From Citrobacter amalonaticus Y19 (GTDB lineage Bacteria > Pseudomonadota > Gammaproteobacteria > Enterobacterales > Enterobacteriaceae), in the NCBI RefSeq assembly GCF_000981805.1, contig NZ_CP011132.1, positions 2,976,001-3,040,000 on the forward strand: 64,000 bases of DNA, in the 5' to 3' direction. This document shows positions 44,734-55,000 of the stretch, one piece after another. A program made the translations under genes and the position numbers. Positions within the stretch are counted from its first letter, which is position 1; each line of letters opens with the position of its first letter. The notes under the pieces were generated by a model, which saw only the letters and a program-made list of their open reading frames with translations, was not told where the DNA came from and searched no databases.

Positions 44734-46371
44734 ATGGCGAGTTACTTTATTGGTGTGGATGTAGGAACCGGCAGCGCTCGCGCAGGCGTATTTGATCTTA
44801 ACGGCAGAATGGTCGGTCAGGCCACTCGCGCGATTGAGATTTACCGCCCGCAGGCCGATTTCGTTGAGCAGTCGTCCGATAACATCTGGCAGGCCGTCTG
44901 CAACGCGGTTCGTGATGCCATTAATCAGTCCGATATCAACCCAATCCAGGTGAAAGGGCTGGGATTTGACGCCACCTGTTCGCTGGTGGTACTGGATAAA
45001 GAGGGCAAACCGCTGACCATCAGCCCTTCGGGGCGCAGCGAACAGAACATTATCGTGTGGATGGATCACCGCGCCATCACCCAGGCAGAGCGCATCAACG
45101 CGATGCACCACCGGGTTCTGGATTACGTGGGTGGGATTATCTCCCCGGAAATGCAGACGCCGAAGCTGCTGTGGCTGAAACAGCATATGCCTAACACCTG
45201 GGCAAACGCGGGCTACTATTTTGATTTACCTGACTTCCTGACCTGGCGCGCCACCGGCGACGACACGCGCTCCCTCTGTTCCACGGTGTGCAAATGGACC
45301 TACATGGGCCATGAAGACAAGTGGGATGCCAGCTACTTCAGCGAAATCGGGCTGGAAGACCTGCTGGAACACGATGCGGAAAAAATTGGCCGCTACGTGA
45401 AAACGATGGGCGAACCGCTCGGCCACGGGCTGACCCAGCGCGCCGCCAGTGAAATGGGACTGATTCCCGGCACCGCCGTCAGCGTGTCGATCATCGACGC
45501 CCACGCCGGTACACTTGGCACGCTTGGCGCTTGCGGCGTCTCCGGCGAAGTCGCTGACTTTGACCGTCGCGTCGCGCTGATTGGCGGCACCTCGACCGGT
45601 CACATGGCGATCTCTAAACAGCCGCGCTTTATCGGCGGCGTCTGGGGCCCCTACTATTCCGCCGTGCTGCCGGAATATTGGCTCAACGAAGGCGGCCAGT
45701 CCGCTACCGGCGCGCTGATCGACCACATTATTCAGTCCCATCCTTGTTACGAGACGCTGCTGGCGCAGGCAAAAGCGCAGGGACATACCATTTATGAAGT
45801 GCTGAACGCGCTGCTGCGTAAAATGGCGGGCGAACCGGAAAATATCGCCTTCCTGACCCGCGATATTCATATCCTGCCCTACTTTCACGGCAACCGTTCA
45901 CCGCGCGCCAACCCAACGTTGACCGGGGCGATTAGCGGCCTGAAACTTTCCCGCACGCCGGAAGATATGGCGCTGCACTATCTGGCGACCATTCAGGCCA
46001 TCGCGCTGGGTACGCGCCATATCATTGAGACGATGAACCAGAGCGGTTACAGCATCGACACCATCATGGCCAGCGGCGGCGGCACCAAGAACCCTATCTT
46101 TGTACAGGAACATGCCAATGCCACCGGTTGCGCCATGTTACTGCCGGAAGAGAGCGAAGCGATGCTGCTGGGCGGCGCGATGATGGGCACCATCGCCGCT
46201 GGCGTTTTCGAGACCTTCCCGGAAGCGATGTCGGCGATGAGCCGGATTGGTAAAACGGTCACCCCACAGACCAATCGCATTAAGCAGTATTACGACCGTA
46301 AATATCAGGTGTTCCACGAGATGTATCAGGATCATATGAAGTACCGTCAACTGATGCAGGGGGACGCATGA
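44734..46371 (+). CDS. FGGY-family carbohydrate (pentulose) kinase
   Basis: 545 residues; N-terminal phosphate loop GVDVGTGSARAGVFD and C-terminal MASGGGTKNPIFVQ, both FGGY features. The length and motifs resemble the subgroup that includes the Yersinia kinase of known structure and the yeast/human D-ribulokinases rather than XylB, AraB, RhaB or LsrK. Expected to phosphorylate the imported sugar, possibly a pentulose such as D-ribulose. CAGGAG lies 7 bases before the ATG; it follows permease 2 after 16 bases and overlaps the isomerase by 4 bases (ATGA). Confidence 0.88.
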   Translation: MASYFIGVDVGTGSARAGVFDLNGRMVGQATRAIEIYRPQADFVEQSSDNIWQAVCNAVRDAINQSDINPIQVKGLGFDATCSLVVLDKEGKPLTISPSGRSEQNIIVWMDHRAITQAERINAMHHRVLDYVGGIISPEMQTPKLLWLKQHMPNTWANAGYYFDLPDFLTWRATGDDTRSLCSTVCKWTYMGHEDKWDASYFSEIGLEDLLEHDAEKIGRYVKTMGEPLGHGLTQRAASEMGLIPGTAVSVSIIDAHAGTLGTLGACGVSGEVADFDRRVALIGGTSTGHMAISKQPRFIGGVWGPYYSAVLPEYWLNEGGQSATGALIDHIIQSHPCYETLLAQAKAQGHTIYEVLNALLRKMAGEPENIAFLTRDIHILPYFHGNRSPRANPTLTGAISGLKLSRTPEDMALHYLATIQAIALGTRHIIETMNQSGYSIDTIMASGGGTKNPIFVQEHANATGCAMLLPEESEAMLLGGAMMGTIAAGVFETFPEAMSAMSRIGKTVTPQTNRIKQYYDRKYQVFHEMYQDHMKYRQLMQGDA

Positions 46372-46967
46372 ATCACTCATGGCAACAGGCCACCGATACC
46401 TGGACCCTCTACAGTGAGGCGCTGGCCGGTCTGGGTCAGCATCTGAACGAACCGGTCTGGAACGCATTAATGACGGAACTGCGCGAATGCCGTGGGAAGA
46501 TCGTGGTCACCGGCGTCGGCACCTCCGGTATTGCGGCGCGAAAAATTGCCCACATGCTGGCCTGCGTTGAACGCCCGGCTATTTATCTCAACGCCACCGA
46601 TGCCGCGCACGGCGATCTCGGTTTTCTACGCGCGGACGATCGGGTCATTTTGATCTCGCGCGGAGGCAACTCTGACGAACTGACGCGGCTACTGCCCGGT
46701 CTGAAGGTAAAAAACGTACCGATTATCAGCGTCACGGAAAACCCGGACTCCGCCATTGCCCGCGACGCCCGACTGGTGATTTCTACTGGCGTCCAGCGCG
46801 AGGCGGATCCACTGAACATGCTGGCAACCACCTCCATCATGCTGGTCATTGCTATCTTTGATGCCGCCTGCGCTTGTTTGATGAGCGAGAGCGACTACTC
46901 CAGAGAAACGCTGCTGGCTGTGCACCCGGGTGGTGATGTCGGTTTAACCCTACGACAAAAGCGCTAA
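46368..46967 (+). CDS. SIS-domain sugar-phosphate isomerase, no CBS domains
   Basis: 199 residues holding a single SIS domain. VTGVGTSGIAARKIAHMLA and DAAHGDLGFL match the active region of arabinose-5-phosphate isomerases (KdsD, GutQ, KpsF), which interconvert ribulose 5-phosphate and arabinose 5-phosphate, but the two C-terminal CBS domains of that family are absent. HxlB-type hexulose-6-phosphate isomerases are an alternative. The 4-base overlap with the kinase suggests they act in sequence. A terminator follows. Confidence 0.85.
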   Translation: MNHSWQQATDTWTLYSEALAGLGQHLNEPVWNALMTELRECRGKIVVTGVGTSGIAARKIAHMLACVERPAIYLNATDAAHGDLGFLRADDRVILISRGGNSDELTRLLPGLKVKNVPIISVTENPDSAIARDARLVISTGVQREADPLNMLATTSIMLVIAIFDAACACLMSESDYSRETLLAVHPGGDVGLTLRQKR

Positions 46968-46985
46968 TCCATTAGCAACCTTTCA

Positions 46986-47014
46986 GCCTCGTCTTCGCCG
47001 ACGGGGCTTTTTTC
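46986..47014 (+). terminator. Terminator of the sugar operon
   Basis: GCCTCGTC / GACGGGGC (8 bp, one G-T pair) with a 6-base loop and TTTTTT, 19 bases after the isomerase stop. It closes the operon before csiE. Confidence 0.85.
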
Positions 47015-47164
47015 TGCGCAACATGAAGATAAAAAACGCGAAAAATCCTGGTAAAGCGCTGCGTTAAACTTTCTGGCGTGGCTGAACGCGTGAAAAATTC
47101 TGTGACGTCTCCCTGCAATCCTGACGCAAAACATTTCATTCGTAATGGCTATGGAAAAACTTTA

Positions 47165-47175
47165 GCTATTCTTAT
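47165..47175 (+). promoter_or_regulatory. Candidate sigma-S promoter of csiE
   Basis: GCTATTCTTAT matches the extended sigma-S -10 consensus KCTAYRCTTAA at 9 of 11 positions, 28 bases before the csiE start. TGTGA at 47101 could be half of a CRP site, but the second half is poor. E. coli csiE is carbon-starvation inducible and depends on sigma-S and CRP. Confidence 0.5.
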
Positions 47176-47202
47176 CTAACATACCTACGGGAGATCCGAC
47201 AG

Positions 47203-48483
47203 ATGATGACAACGCTTGCTCCGCCATCTGTACTTTCTGCTCCCCAGCGCCGTTGCCAGGTTTTGCTGACGCTTTTCCAGCCGGGACAAATTGCCACCGC
47301 GGAAATGTTCAGTGCGCTAAATGGTGTCGATGATGCAATTGCCCGTGAGGATATTGTCGAAACGGGACAAGAGATCCAGCGTTATCATCGACTCAGCATT
47401 AGCACTGGTCCGAATGGGTGCTACCGGATCGAAGGTACCGCGCTAAACCAACGCCTCTGCCTCTTACACTGGCTCAGACGCGGCCTGCGTTTGTGCCCGG
47501 CGTTCATTACCCAACACTTTGCCCCCGCCCTCAAAACCGAACTGAAACAGCGGGGGATCCTGCGTACGCTGTATGACGATACCAATCTGCACGCGCTGAT
47601 TAACCTCTGCGCGCGTCGCCTGCAAAAACCGTTTGAGTGCCGGGACATCCAGTTCCTGCACCTCTATCTGCAATATTGCCTGTTGCAGCATCACGCGGGG
47701 ATCTCCCCGGAATTTAATCCTGTCCAGCAGCGCTGGGCGCAATCCTGCGCTGAATACCCGCTGGCGCAGGAGATTGGTCGCCACTGGCAGCGGCGCGTCA
47801 TGCAAAATGCGCCGCTCACGGAATCACTGTTTATGGCGCTGCTGTTTTCGATGATCCGTATCCCGGATCCGATTCGTGATAACCATCAGCAGAACCGGCG
47901 GTTGCGTCTGGCGATCGCCCGCCTGATCCTGCGTTTTCGCGAAATGGGCGCGGTGCGTTTCAATGACGAACACGGGCTGAATGCCCAACTCTATATCCAC
48001 CTCGCCCAGGCGCTGAACCGCAGTCTGTTTTCTATCGGTATCGATAACACGCTGCCGGAAGAGTTCGCCCGCCTCTATCCGCGTCTGATGCGTACCACTC
48101 GTGATGCGTTACGCGGGCTTGAAGAAGAGTATGACGTTGAATTTTCTGAGGAAGAGACGGGACTGGTGGCGGTAATTTTTGGCGCATGGCTGATGCAGGA
48201 TAATGACCTGCATGAGAAACAGGTCGTCTTACTGACCGGGGATAACCCGCAACTGGAACAGCAGATAGAGCAACAACTGCGTGAACTGACGCTACTGCCG
48301 CTGAACATCAAACCGTTGCCGATGCGGACTTTTCAGCGGGAGGGCTCGCCGCGCGGCGTGGCGCTGATTGTCACCCCTTACGCCACGCTGCTGCCGCTCT
48401 TTTCACCACCGTTGATTCACGCGGATCAGGCGCTGACACCACACCAGCAACAGCAGATCCGCAAGATGCTGGAATCAGGCTGA
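47203..48483 (+). CDS. csiE: Stationary-phase inducible protein CsiE
   Basis: 426 residues, matching E. coli CsiE over its whole length. An N-terminal helix-turn-helix-like part (QRRCQVLLTLFQPG) is followed by two PRD-type helical domains, found in regulators controlled by the PTS. The DNA target and signal are unknown. The ATG at 47203 has GGGAG 9 bases upstream; the next codon is also ATG. The 3' end overlaps the converging hcaT by 9 bases, as these genes also converge in E. coli. Confidence 0.94.
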   Translation: MMTTLAPPSVLSAPQRRCQVLLTLFQPGQIATAEMFSALNGVDDAIAREDIVETGQEIQRYHRLSISTGPNGCYRIEGTALNQRLCLLHWLRRGLRLCPAFITQHFAPALKTELKQRGILRTLYDDTNLHALINLCARRLQKPFECRDIQFLHLYLQYCLLQHHAGISPEFNPVQQRWAQSCAEYPLAQEIGRHWQRRVMQNAPLTESLFMALLFSMIRIPDPIRDNHQQNRRLRLAIARLILRFREMGAVRFNDEHGLNAQLYIHLAQALNRSLFSIGIDNTLPEEFARLYPRLMRTTRDALRGLEEEYDVEFSEEETGLVAVIFGAWLMQDNDLHEKQVVLLTGDNPQLEQQIEQQLRELTLLPLNIKPLPMRTFQREGSPRGVALIVTPYATLLPLFSPPLIHADQALTPHQQQQIRKMLESG

Positions 48484-49614
48484 AGCGGCCACTTTTGGCC
48501 GCAACACCATGGCGGGTAGCGCCACCAGCGCCATTACCCAGAAGACGCCGTTGCCCAGATTCTGATACAGGAAGCCAGCGAACACGGTCATGATGGCAAT
48601 GCTGCCGCCCATCGCCACCGCAGAATAGACCGCCTGCAGACGGATCACTTCGCTTCCCTGACGCGCCGCGATATAGCGCATCGCCGCCAGGTGGCACACG
48701 GTAAAGGTGCCGCAATGGAGGATCTGCACGACAATCAGCCACGGCAGCGCCGTCGTCCAGCCCATCAGTCCCCAGCGAATCACCCCGCAGACGGCGGAGA
48801 GCAGTAACAGATCGCGGGCGCTGAAGCGGCGGAACAGTTTGTTGCTCAGGGCAAAGATAATCACTTCCGCCACCACACCGAGCGACCAGAGATAGCCTAC
48901 CGCCGAGGCGGAATAACCCGCGCCCTGCCAGTAAATGGCGCTAAAACCGTAGTAAGCGGCATGCGCCCCCTGCAACAGACAGACGCAGGCCAGAAAGCGC
49001 CAGCTCTGCGTGACCAGCGCCCGCCAAGCGGGCCAACCGGCGCTCTCCTGATGCCGGTTTTCCCCTTGTGGCAGCACGCTGGGGCGAATCAGCATTCCCA
49101 ACAGCATGGAGGCGACGCCCAGCGTCAGCAGCGCCAGAACCGCCCGATAATCAAACACGCTGACCAGTTTTCCGGTCAACGCCGAACCGATGACAAACGC
49201 CACCGAACCCCACAGCCGTACCCGACCGTAGTCCATCGTAATCTGTTTTTGCCAGGTATTCGCCAGCGCGTCCGTGAGCGGCACCAGCGGTGAGAAGAAG
49301 AGGTTAAAGCCGACCATCACCACCATCAGCCAGGCAACGTGGGTTCCGGCCCAGAAAGCCAGCGCAAAGACCAACGCCAGTAGCGCCAGGATGCGTAACG
49401 CCCGAATCAATCGCGACGGGTCGCTGACCCGTGGGGCAATAATCAAACTGCCGAGAAAACGCGCCACCAGTCCAGCGCCTAACAGCAGGCCAATGGTCTC
49501 TGGCGTAAGGCCAAGCCCTTTAAGCCAGACGCTCCAGAAGGGAAGAAAAATCCCGTAGCTAAAAAAGTAGGTGAAGTAACCGAGCGCCAGCCAGCGCGTG
49601 GAGTGCAAAACCAT
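48475..49614 (-). CDS. hcaT: MFS transporter HcaT
   Basis: 379 residues with about twelve membrane segments (MVLHSTRWLALGYFTYFFSYGIF). Matches E. coli HcaT, proposed to take up 3-phenylpropionate. The hca regulator and dioxygenase genes that follow in E. coli are not in this window, so the substrate here is open. Typical MFS loop GRVRLWGSVAFVIGS is present. Confidence 0.9.
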   Translation of the reverse strand: MVLHSTRWLALGYFTYFFSYGIFLPFWSVWLKGLGLTPETIGLLLGAGLVARFLGSLIIAPRVSDPSRLIRALRILALLALVFALAFWAGTHVAWLMVVMVGFNLFFSPLVPLTDALANTWQKQITMDYGRVRLWGSVAFVIGSALTGKLVSVFDYRAVLALLTLGVASMLLGMLIRPSVLPQGENRHQESAGWPAWRALVTQSWRFLACVCLLQGAHAAYYGFSAIYWQGAGYSASAVGYLWSLGVVAEVIIFALSNKLFRRFSARDLLLLSAVCGVIRWGLMGWTTALPWLIVVQILHCGTFTVCHLAAMRYIAARQGSEVIRLQAVYSAVAMGGSIAIMTVFAGFLYQNLGNGVFWVMALVALPAMVLRPKVAASA

Positions 49615-49702
49615 GATCCCCTCCCGTGTGGAGGCGATAGTCTGGCGATAAACGCAGGCTGGCGCAAGTGAACATTAACAGTCACATAACAACGTTTTGC
49701 TG

Positions 49703-50545
49703 CTAATCAACACGAATCTCCATCTCAAAACGACACTGTTCTCCGGCGCCTAACATCCGTAATCCCGGCTGCCCCGGCATGTGGTGGGCGTTTACCGGAT
49801 GCGTCTGCGGTTCCAGACAAAGGAACGACTGACCTGGCATTCTGAAAAGCATCAGCCAGGGAGTTTGCGCAGAAATCGTGATATTCATCACATCTCTGCG
49901 AATGACGGCCTGCCCACTCCAGCCGGAATACCCCACGTTCAACCAGCGATCCGCACCATATTGCGCCCTGGTGAAATCGACTTCCGCCGGGAGTTCGCTC
50001 TGCCAGGCCAGTGGCAAATGATGATCGCCTTCTGGCCAGTAACCGCTCGCCGAGAACTGCACGGTGCTTTGTGCATCAAACACAAAGAACGGGTGAAAAC
50101 CGCAGCCGTAAAGCATCGGGCGTTTGCCCTGATGAACGATCGTCAGTGATGCCCTGAGTACCGACGCCTCCAGCGCATACTGGAGTTCTGCCAGATAGTC
50201 ATACCCGCACGCCAGTTGACTGCGCAGACGCAATCGACAACTGTCGTCGGTTACATCTGCCACCTCCCAGTGCCTAAGCCAGCCGTCACCGTGCAGGAAA
50301 AACCGGTCATCAGCCTCATACAGCGGCAACAGCACCTCGGTTCCGCGCTGGCTGAAGCGATTGCCCGCCACACGATTGGCCACCGGCAGCATCGGAAACA
50401 ACCCGCCATCACCGGCGGTTTTCCCCTCGCCTGCACGTAAAACCGGCTGTTGATGTTGTAACGAAAACAACGTCAGCAACCTACCACCCTGCGGGTCCAC
50501 GCGCATCCGCAAATGCGCGTTATGCAGCGTCAGCGGCGCCGTCAT
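49703..50545 (-). CDS. Aldose 1-epimerase family protein (YphB-like)
   Basis: 280 residues of the galactose-mutarotase fold. Conserved blocks are LPVANRVAGNRF, FLHGDGWLRHW (catalytic His) and GCGFHPFFVF (second His). It would speed the interconversion of alpha and beta anomers of an imported sugar. It resembles E. coli YphB in motifs but not closely throughout, so orthology is not claimed. Its ATG overlaps the stop of the MFS gene by one base (TGATG), a sign of coupled translation. Confidence 0.86.
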   Translation of the reverse strand: MTAPLTLHNAHLRMRVDPQGGRLLTLFSLQHQQPVLRAGEGKTAGDGGLFPMLPVANRVAGNRFSQRGTEVLLPLYEADDRFFLHGDGWLRHWEVADVTDDSCRLRLRSQLACGYDYLAELQYALEASVLRASLTIVHQGKRPMLYGCGFHPFFVFDAQSTVQFSASGYWPEGDHHLPLAWQSELPAEVDFTRAQYGADRWLNVGYSGWSGQAVIRRDVMNITISAQTPWLMLFRMPGQSFLCLEPQTHPVNAHHMPGQPGLRMLGAGEQCRFEMEIRVD

Positions 50546-51984
50546 CAGTGTACGCTTCCCTGCTTCGCCGACGAGCTGGCTTTCAGGTGCCTTGCCGCCA
50601 GTTGCTCCTCAAGGGCTTCCAGAGTGACGCCTTTGGTTTCGGGCACATTGCGTAGCACGTACACATAGCCCATCGCACAAATCACGCCATAGAGCAGGAA
50701 ACTCCCGGCGGCACCCAACCCGGCATTGAGCAGCGGGAAGGTGTAGGTCAGCAGGAAGCAGGCAATCCACAGCGCCAGCGTACCCAGCGACATCGCCAGC
50801 CCACGCACACGGTTAGGGAAGATTTCAGACAGCAGCACCCAGGTGACAGGCGCCAGGGTCAGGGCATAAATCGCAATGGCTGCCAGCACCAAAACCAGCA
50901 CAGGCCAGCCCATAATCCCCATTCCGTACGCACTGGCAATCAACACATAAATCACGGTCAGGCCGGATGCGCCAAACAGCATCAGTTTGCGACGACCGAT
51001 TTTATCCACCAGCGGCAACGCGGCAAGGGTAAAGACCAGGTTGATAATGCCGGTGGCGACGATAGATTTCAGCGTACCGTTGATGTCGAAACCGGCAGAG
51101 GCGAAAATCTCCTGCGCGTAGTTAAAGATCACGTTGATCCCGCACCACTGCTGGAAGACTGCCAGCACCATGCCGATAATGACGATCGGTTTGATCTGCG
51201 GTTGCAACAGCGTTGACCACGCCACGTTGTGGTTATCTTTGACCAGCGTGTGCTCAATCTCTTTTAGCGTCTGCCCGGCATACTCCACAGAGCCAATACG
51301 TTGCAGCATAGCGCGCGCACGCTCCGGTTTACCCGCCTTCACCAGCCAGCGCGGGGATTCAGGGACGAAAAACATCAGCACCAGAAACACCAGCGCAGGG
51401 ACTAACTCTGCGCCAAACATCCAGCGCCAGCCCATCTGCCCGTTCCAGCTCTCAACAATGGCCTGTTGTGTCGCACCGGTAGCAACGGGTTCGGCGATCA
51501 TCAGGTTGATCAGTTGCGCCGCCAGTACGCCAATCACGATGGTCAACTGGTTCACTGCCACGAAGCGCCCACGTTTCTCCGCCGGACTGACTTCGGCGAT
51601 GTACAGCGGACTGAGCGCGGATGCAAGGCCAATCCCGACGCCGCCGACGATGCGGTAAACCACGAACATGTCGAAGTTGCTGGCAACGGCAGTTCCCCAT
51701 GCGGAGGCGCTGAACAGAATAGCCGAGAGGATCAGCGGCATTTTTCGGCCAAATTTATCCGCACACCAGCCGGAAATCAGCGCCCCAAAAATACAGCCTA
51801 CCAGCGCCGAACTCATCGCCCAGCCCGACTGCGCCGGATCGGTTATCGAGAAGTACGCTTCATAAAAGGGTTTTGCCCCGCCAATCACCACCCAGTCGTA
51901 GCCAAACAGCAAACCGCCACAGGCCGCGACCAGACAGATGGTCCAGACGTAGCCGATTTTCAAATGTGTCTGCGCGTTATTCAT
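50545..51984 (-). CDS. MFS sugar:proton symporter (XylE/AraE type)
   Basis: 479 residues, twelve predicted membrane segments. Sugar-porter signatures are GGLLFGYDWVVIGGAK near the start, RIVGGVGIGLASALSPLYIAE, VPESPRWLV in the central loop and a PETKG end. The start ATG 51984 has GAGGAA 7 bases upstream; the frame upstream is open for 20 codons but lacks support. Substrate unknown; xylose, arabinose, galactose and inositol porters share these motifs. It sits between yphG and the epimerase. Confidence 0.92.
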   Translation of the reverse strand: MNNAQTHLKIGYVWTICLVAACGGLLFGYDWVVIGGAKPFYEAYFSITDPAQSGWAMSSALVGCIFGALISGWCADKFGRKMPLILSAILFSASAWGTAVASNFDMFVVYRIVGGVGIGLASALSPLYIAEVSPAEKRGRFVAVNQLTIVIGVLAAQLINLMIAEPVATGATQQAIVESWNGQMGWRWMFGAELVPALVFLVLMFFVPESPRWLVKAGKPERARAMLQRIGSVEYAGQTLKEIEHTLVKDNHNVAWSTLLQPQIKPIVIIGMVLAVFQQWCGINVIFNYAQEIFASAGFDINGTLKSIVATGIINLVFTLAALPLVDKIGRRKLMLFGASGLTVIYVLIASAYGMGIMGWPVLVLVLAAIAIYALTLAPVTWVLLSEIFPNRVRGLAMSLGTLALWIACFLLTYTFPLLNAGLGAAGSFLLYGVICAMGYVYVLRNVPETKGVTLEALEEQLAARHLKASSSAKQGSVH

Positions 51985-52055
51985 TATGATTCCTCTTTCA
52001 GGGAAACGCAGGGAACAGTAAGTTTCCGGTGGCGTCACCGCCACCGGCTCAGGGT

Positions 52056-55000
52056 TTAGTGCAATAATTCCAGTCTGATGACATGGCGCAGGAGCAGAGC
52101 TTTGTCATGCGCCGGATTCTGTTGCAGAAGTGCGTCAAGCGCCTGCTGGCAGGCGGACAAATCCCCCAGCCCCAGATGCCCCAACGCGGTGATAAACAGG
52201 CAGTGCTGCTGATGTTTTGCCTCTGCCGGGGTGTCGAGCACCACCAGATCCGGTAATGAGACAGCGAAGAAATCCACCTCCGGCACATGGTCTCGCTGCG
52301 ACGCCACCCATTGCAGGAAGCTTTTGAAGAGTTGTTCTGCCTCGTCACGCTCATCCAGTTTTTTCAGCGCCATGCCCTGCCAGAAGAGGTAGTCCACGGG
52401 CTGATCGTTGTAGTAACGACCGGCATCCAGAGTGCTTCCGCCACGGGTGGCGCGGGAAAAGTAACGCTGCGCCTCGTCATGATGTCCCTGGCGTTGGGCG
52501 CAATAGCCCAACAGATACCAGATATCGTTATCCGTTTGTCCGGGTAAACGCCCTTCCCCCAGATTATGCGGATAGCTCAGCGCCTGTTGTAGCAGGCTGA
52601 CCGCGTCAGATAACGCCTCCCTGCCGATCGCCGCCAGCGCCCGATGAATCTGGTTCAGCAAGTACTGCCCGGTCGCTTTCCCCTCGCCCCCTTCCCAGGG
52701 ATGGAACACGCGCTCGCCAAGAACCTTCGCCGCTTCATCGTAGTGGCCCAGTCCGTTCCACAAGCTGAGCAACTCCACCGTCAGATCGTCACGCTGGAAT
52801 ACCACCGCTTTGCGTGATTCAAGCTGTTGTAAACGCTGCTCGACAGGCGTCGCCAACAGCTTATTGAGGTAATCCAGTTCAAACAGGAAGCGGGCATTGT
52901 CAGGCTCCAGCGCCACAGCCTGTGACAAATACTGATGTGCTTTTACGGCATCCTGCTGTTTGTTCCACGCATAAATCCCCAACAGACGATGCACTGGCGC
53001 AAACTCGGGCTCCTGTTGCAGGGTGAATTGCCAGCAGGAAAGCGCCTCTTCGTAGCGGCGTTTGCTGTACCAGAAGCAACCCAACAGATAACGGGTATAT
53101 GCACTGTGCGACAGCGTTTGCAGCATCTGCACTTCATCGAGAGTATTCGGGAAACGCACCCGGTTGTGCAGGCAGGCACGTGCCTGGGTGATGAACGGCT
53201 GCGGATCGTCGCTTAGTGATGCCCGCCACAGCAACGGCAGTGTTTCCTGGCTGTCCAGCAGCGCCAGCAGTTCGCGAGCCGCCGCTTTCTGACCGAAAGA
53301 AAGCAGCCATCCCGCCAGTTCACACGCGTTGGTGCCACGTCGACCGGTAATGGTGATAAGTGCCGTTTTCGACAGTTCATCCCGGCGTATTGCCCAGCGA
53401 GCATAATGCAGCGCGTAGCTGAGCGGATAGTCATGGAGCTGCTGTTCGATGTACTTCAACGCTTCTGATGTGCGCCCCAGCGCTGCCAGCACCAGCGCTT
53501 TCATCCCCATCGCCAGGTTGTTGCTGCCGTTAAAACGCAGACTCTGCGTCACTTTTTCCAATGCATCCGCATGGTCACCGCGCGCCATCGCGATCCTCGC
53601 CAGTGCCCAGAAGGCCGCATCGCGACAGTTTCCACTCCAGCTCGCTTTGTAGTAATGATCCCAGGCCTGTTCGCAATCGCCCTGGCGCTCCAGCGCAGCG
53701 GCCAACAACATACTGGCTTCGCCATCGCGCGGATTTTTGTTCAGGTGATGCGCTCGCTGCAATGCTGCTTTCGCGCAGCGTTCAGCCTGCGTCCAGTCAG
53801 CCTGGTTCAGCGCCAGCGTCCCTAGGGCGACGTTGTTGCGATAGTCCAGCGGATCGATCTCCAGCGCCCGGCGATAGTAATCCCCGGCGTAGCGACTGGC
53901 ATGGTTGTACTGCTCCAGATGCTGACCGATAAAGTAGAGTTCATCCGTGTTGGATAATGCCTCTGGTTGCGCGGGGGCCGTTGCCGCCGAGGGGAGCGGC
54001 AGATCGTCAGCAATATGTTCTTCATACTGCAGCAGCGTCTGGCCGTCGTGACGCGTGACCGTCATGGTGATCCGTGCATAACCCGAATCGGCAAGCGTCG
54101 TCAGCCAGCTTTTCCCCGGCGCCAGCGTCAGTGTGGTTTCGAAGAAAGGCGCGCCGTCTGCGCTGAGCGTCACCCGCACGTCATGTAATGGCGCAACCGC
54201 ATAGACGCCGACGGACAGCCGGTTTTCATCACGCACCAGTCGCAGCGCCAGCTCAGTGCTGGCGTTTTGCACCATCCCTAATTCGCTGTACGGCAGGAAG
54301 TTCTGAACGAACACCTTCTCTTCGTAAGGCGCAAGCCAGGTGAAATCAGGTTGGTTGTCCGTAAACACCCCGGTCATTAATTCGATGTACGGACCATTCT
54401 CATCGGTCAGGTTGCGATCCCAGGCGACACCGAAATCCCCGTACCCCCAGCTCCACTGTTTTTTTCCCGGCGAGATATGATGATCGGCAACGTGCAATAG
54501 TCCACCGCATTCACCATGATGCCAGGCACCCACAAAGTCGTAGTCCGATTTTTCTGCCATGTACGACGTTGGCACCGGCACATTCTTATAGCGGGAGATA
54601 TCCACCCCTGCCGAGTAATCGACTTTGTAATAAGTGCCCGTGGCGATCGGAAAAGCGGAGACATCACGTTTGCCGTGATCGAATACCGCCGTAACATCAG
54701 GCGGAAATACGCTTTGGTGATCGTCACCGCCCTTCACCGCCGGGTTCGCCCACCACAAAAAATGGCGCGGCGTGGCGTTGCCGTTGAAGACTTTACCGGT
54801 GATTTCTATCAGCGCACGATCCGGATAAAGAGTGAACCCGGTCATCACCTGCAGGCCGCGCATCGGCTCCACTTCGCCCATCCAGACGGTTTGTTCACCA
54901 TGGTCCCCTGCCTGCTGCGTAAAATCCACCGGCATAAAGGTGGTGGGACGATGATGCTGCGGCCAGTTAAATTCGATCCCGCCAGAGATCCACGGCCCGA

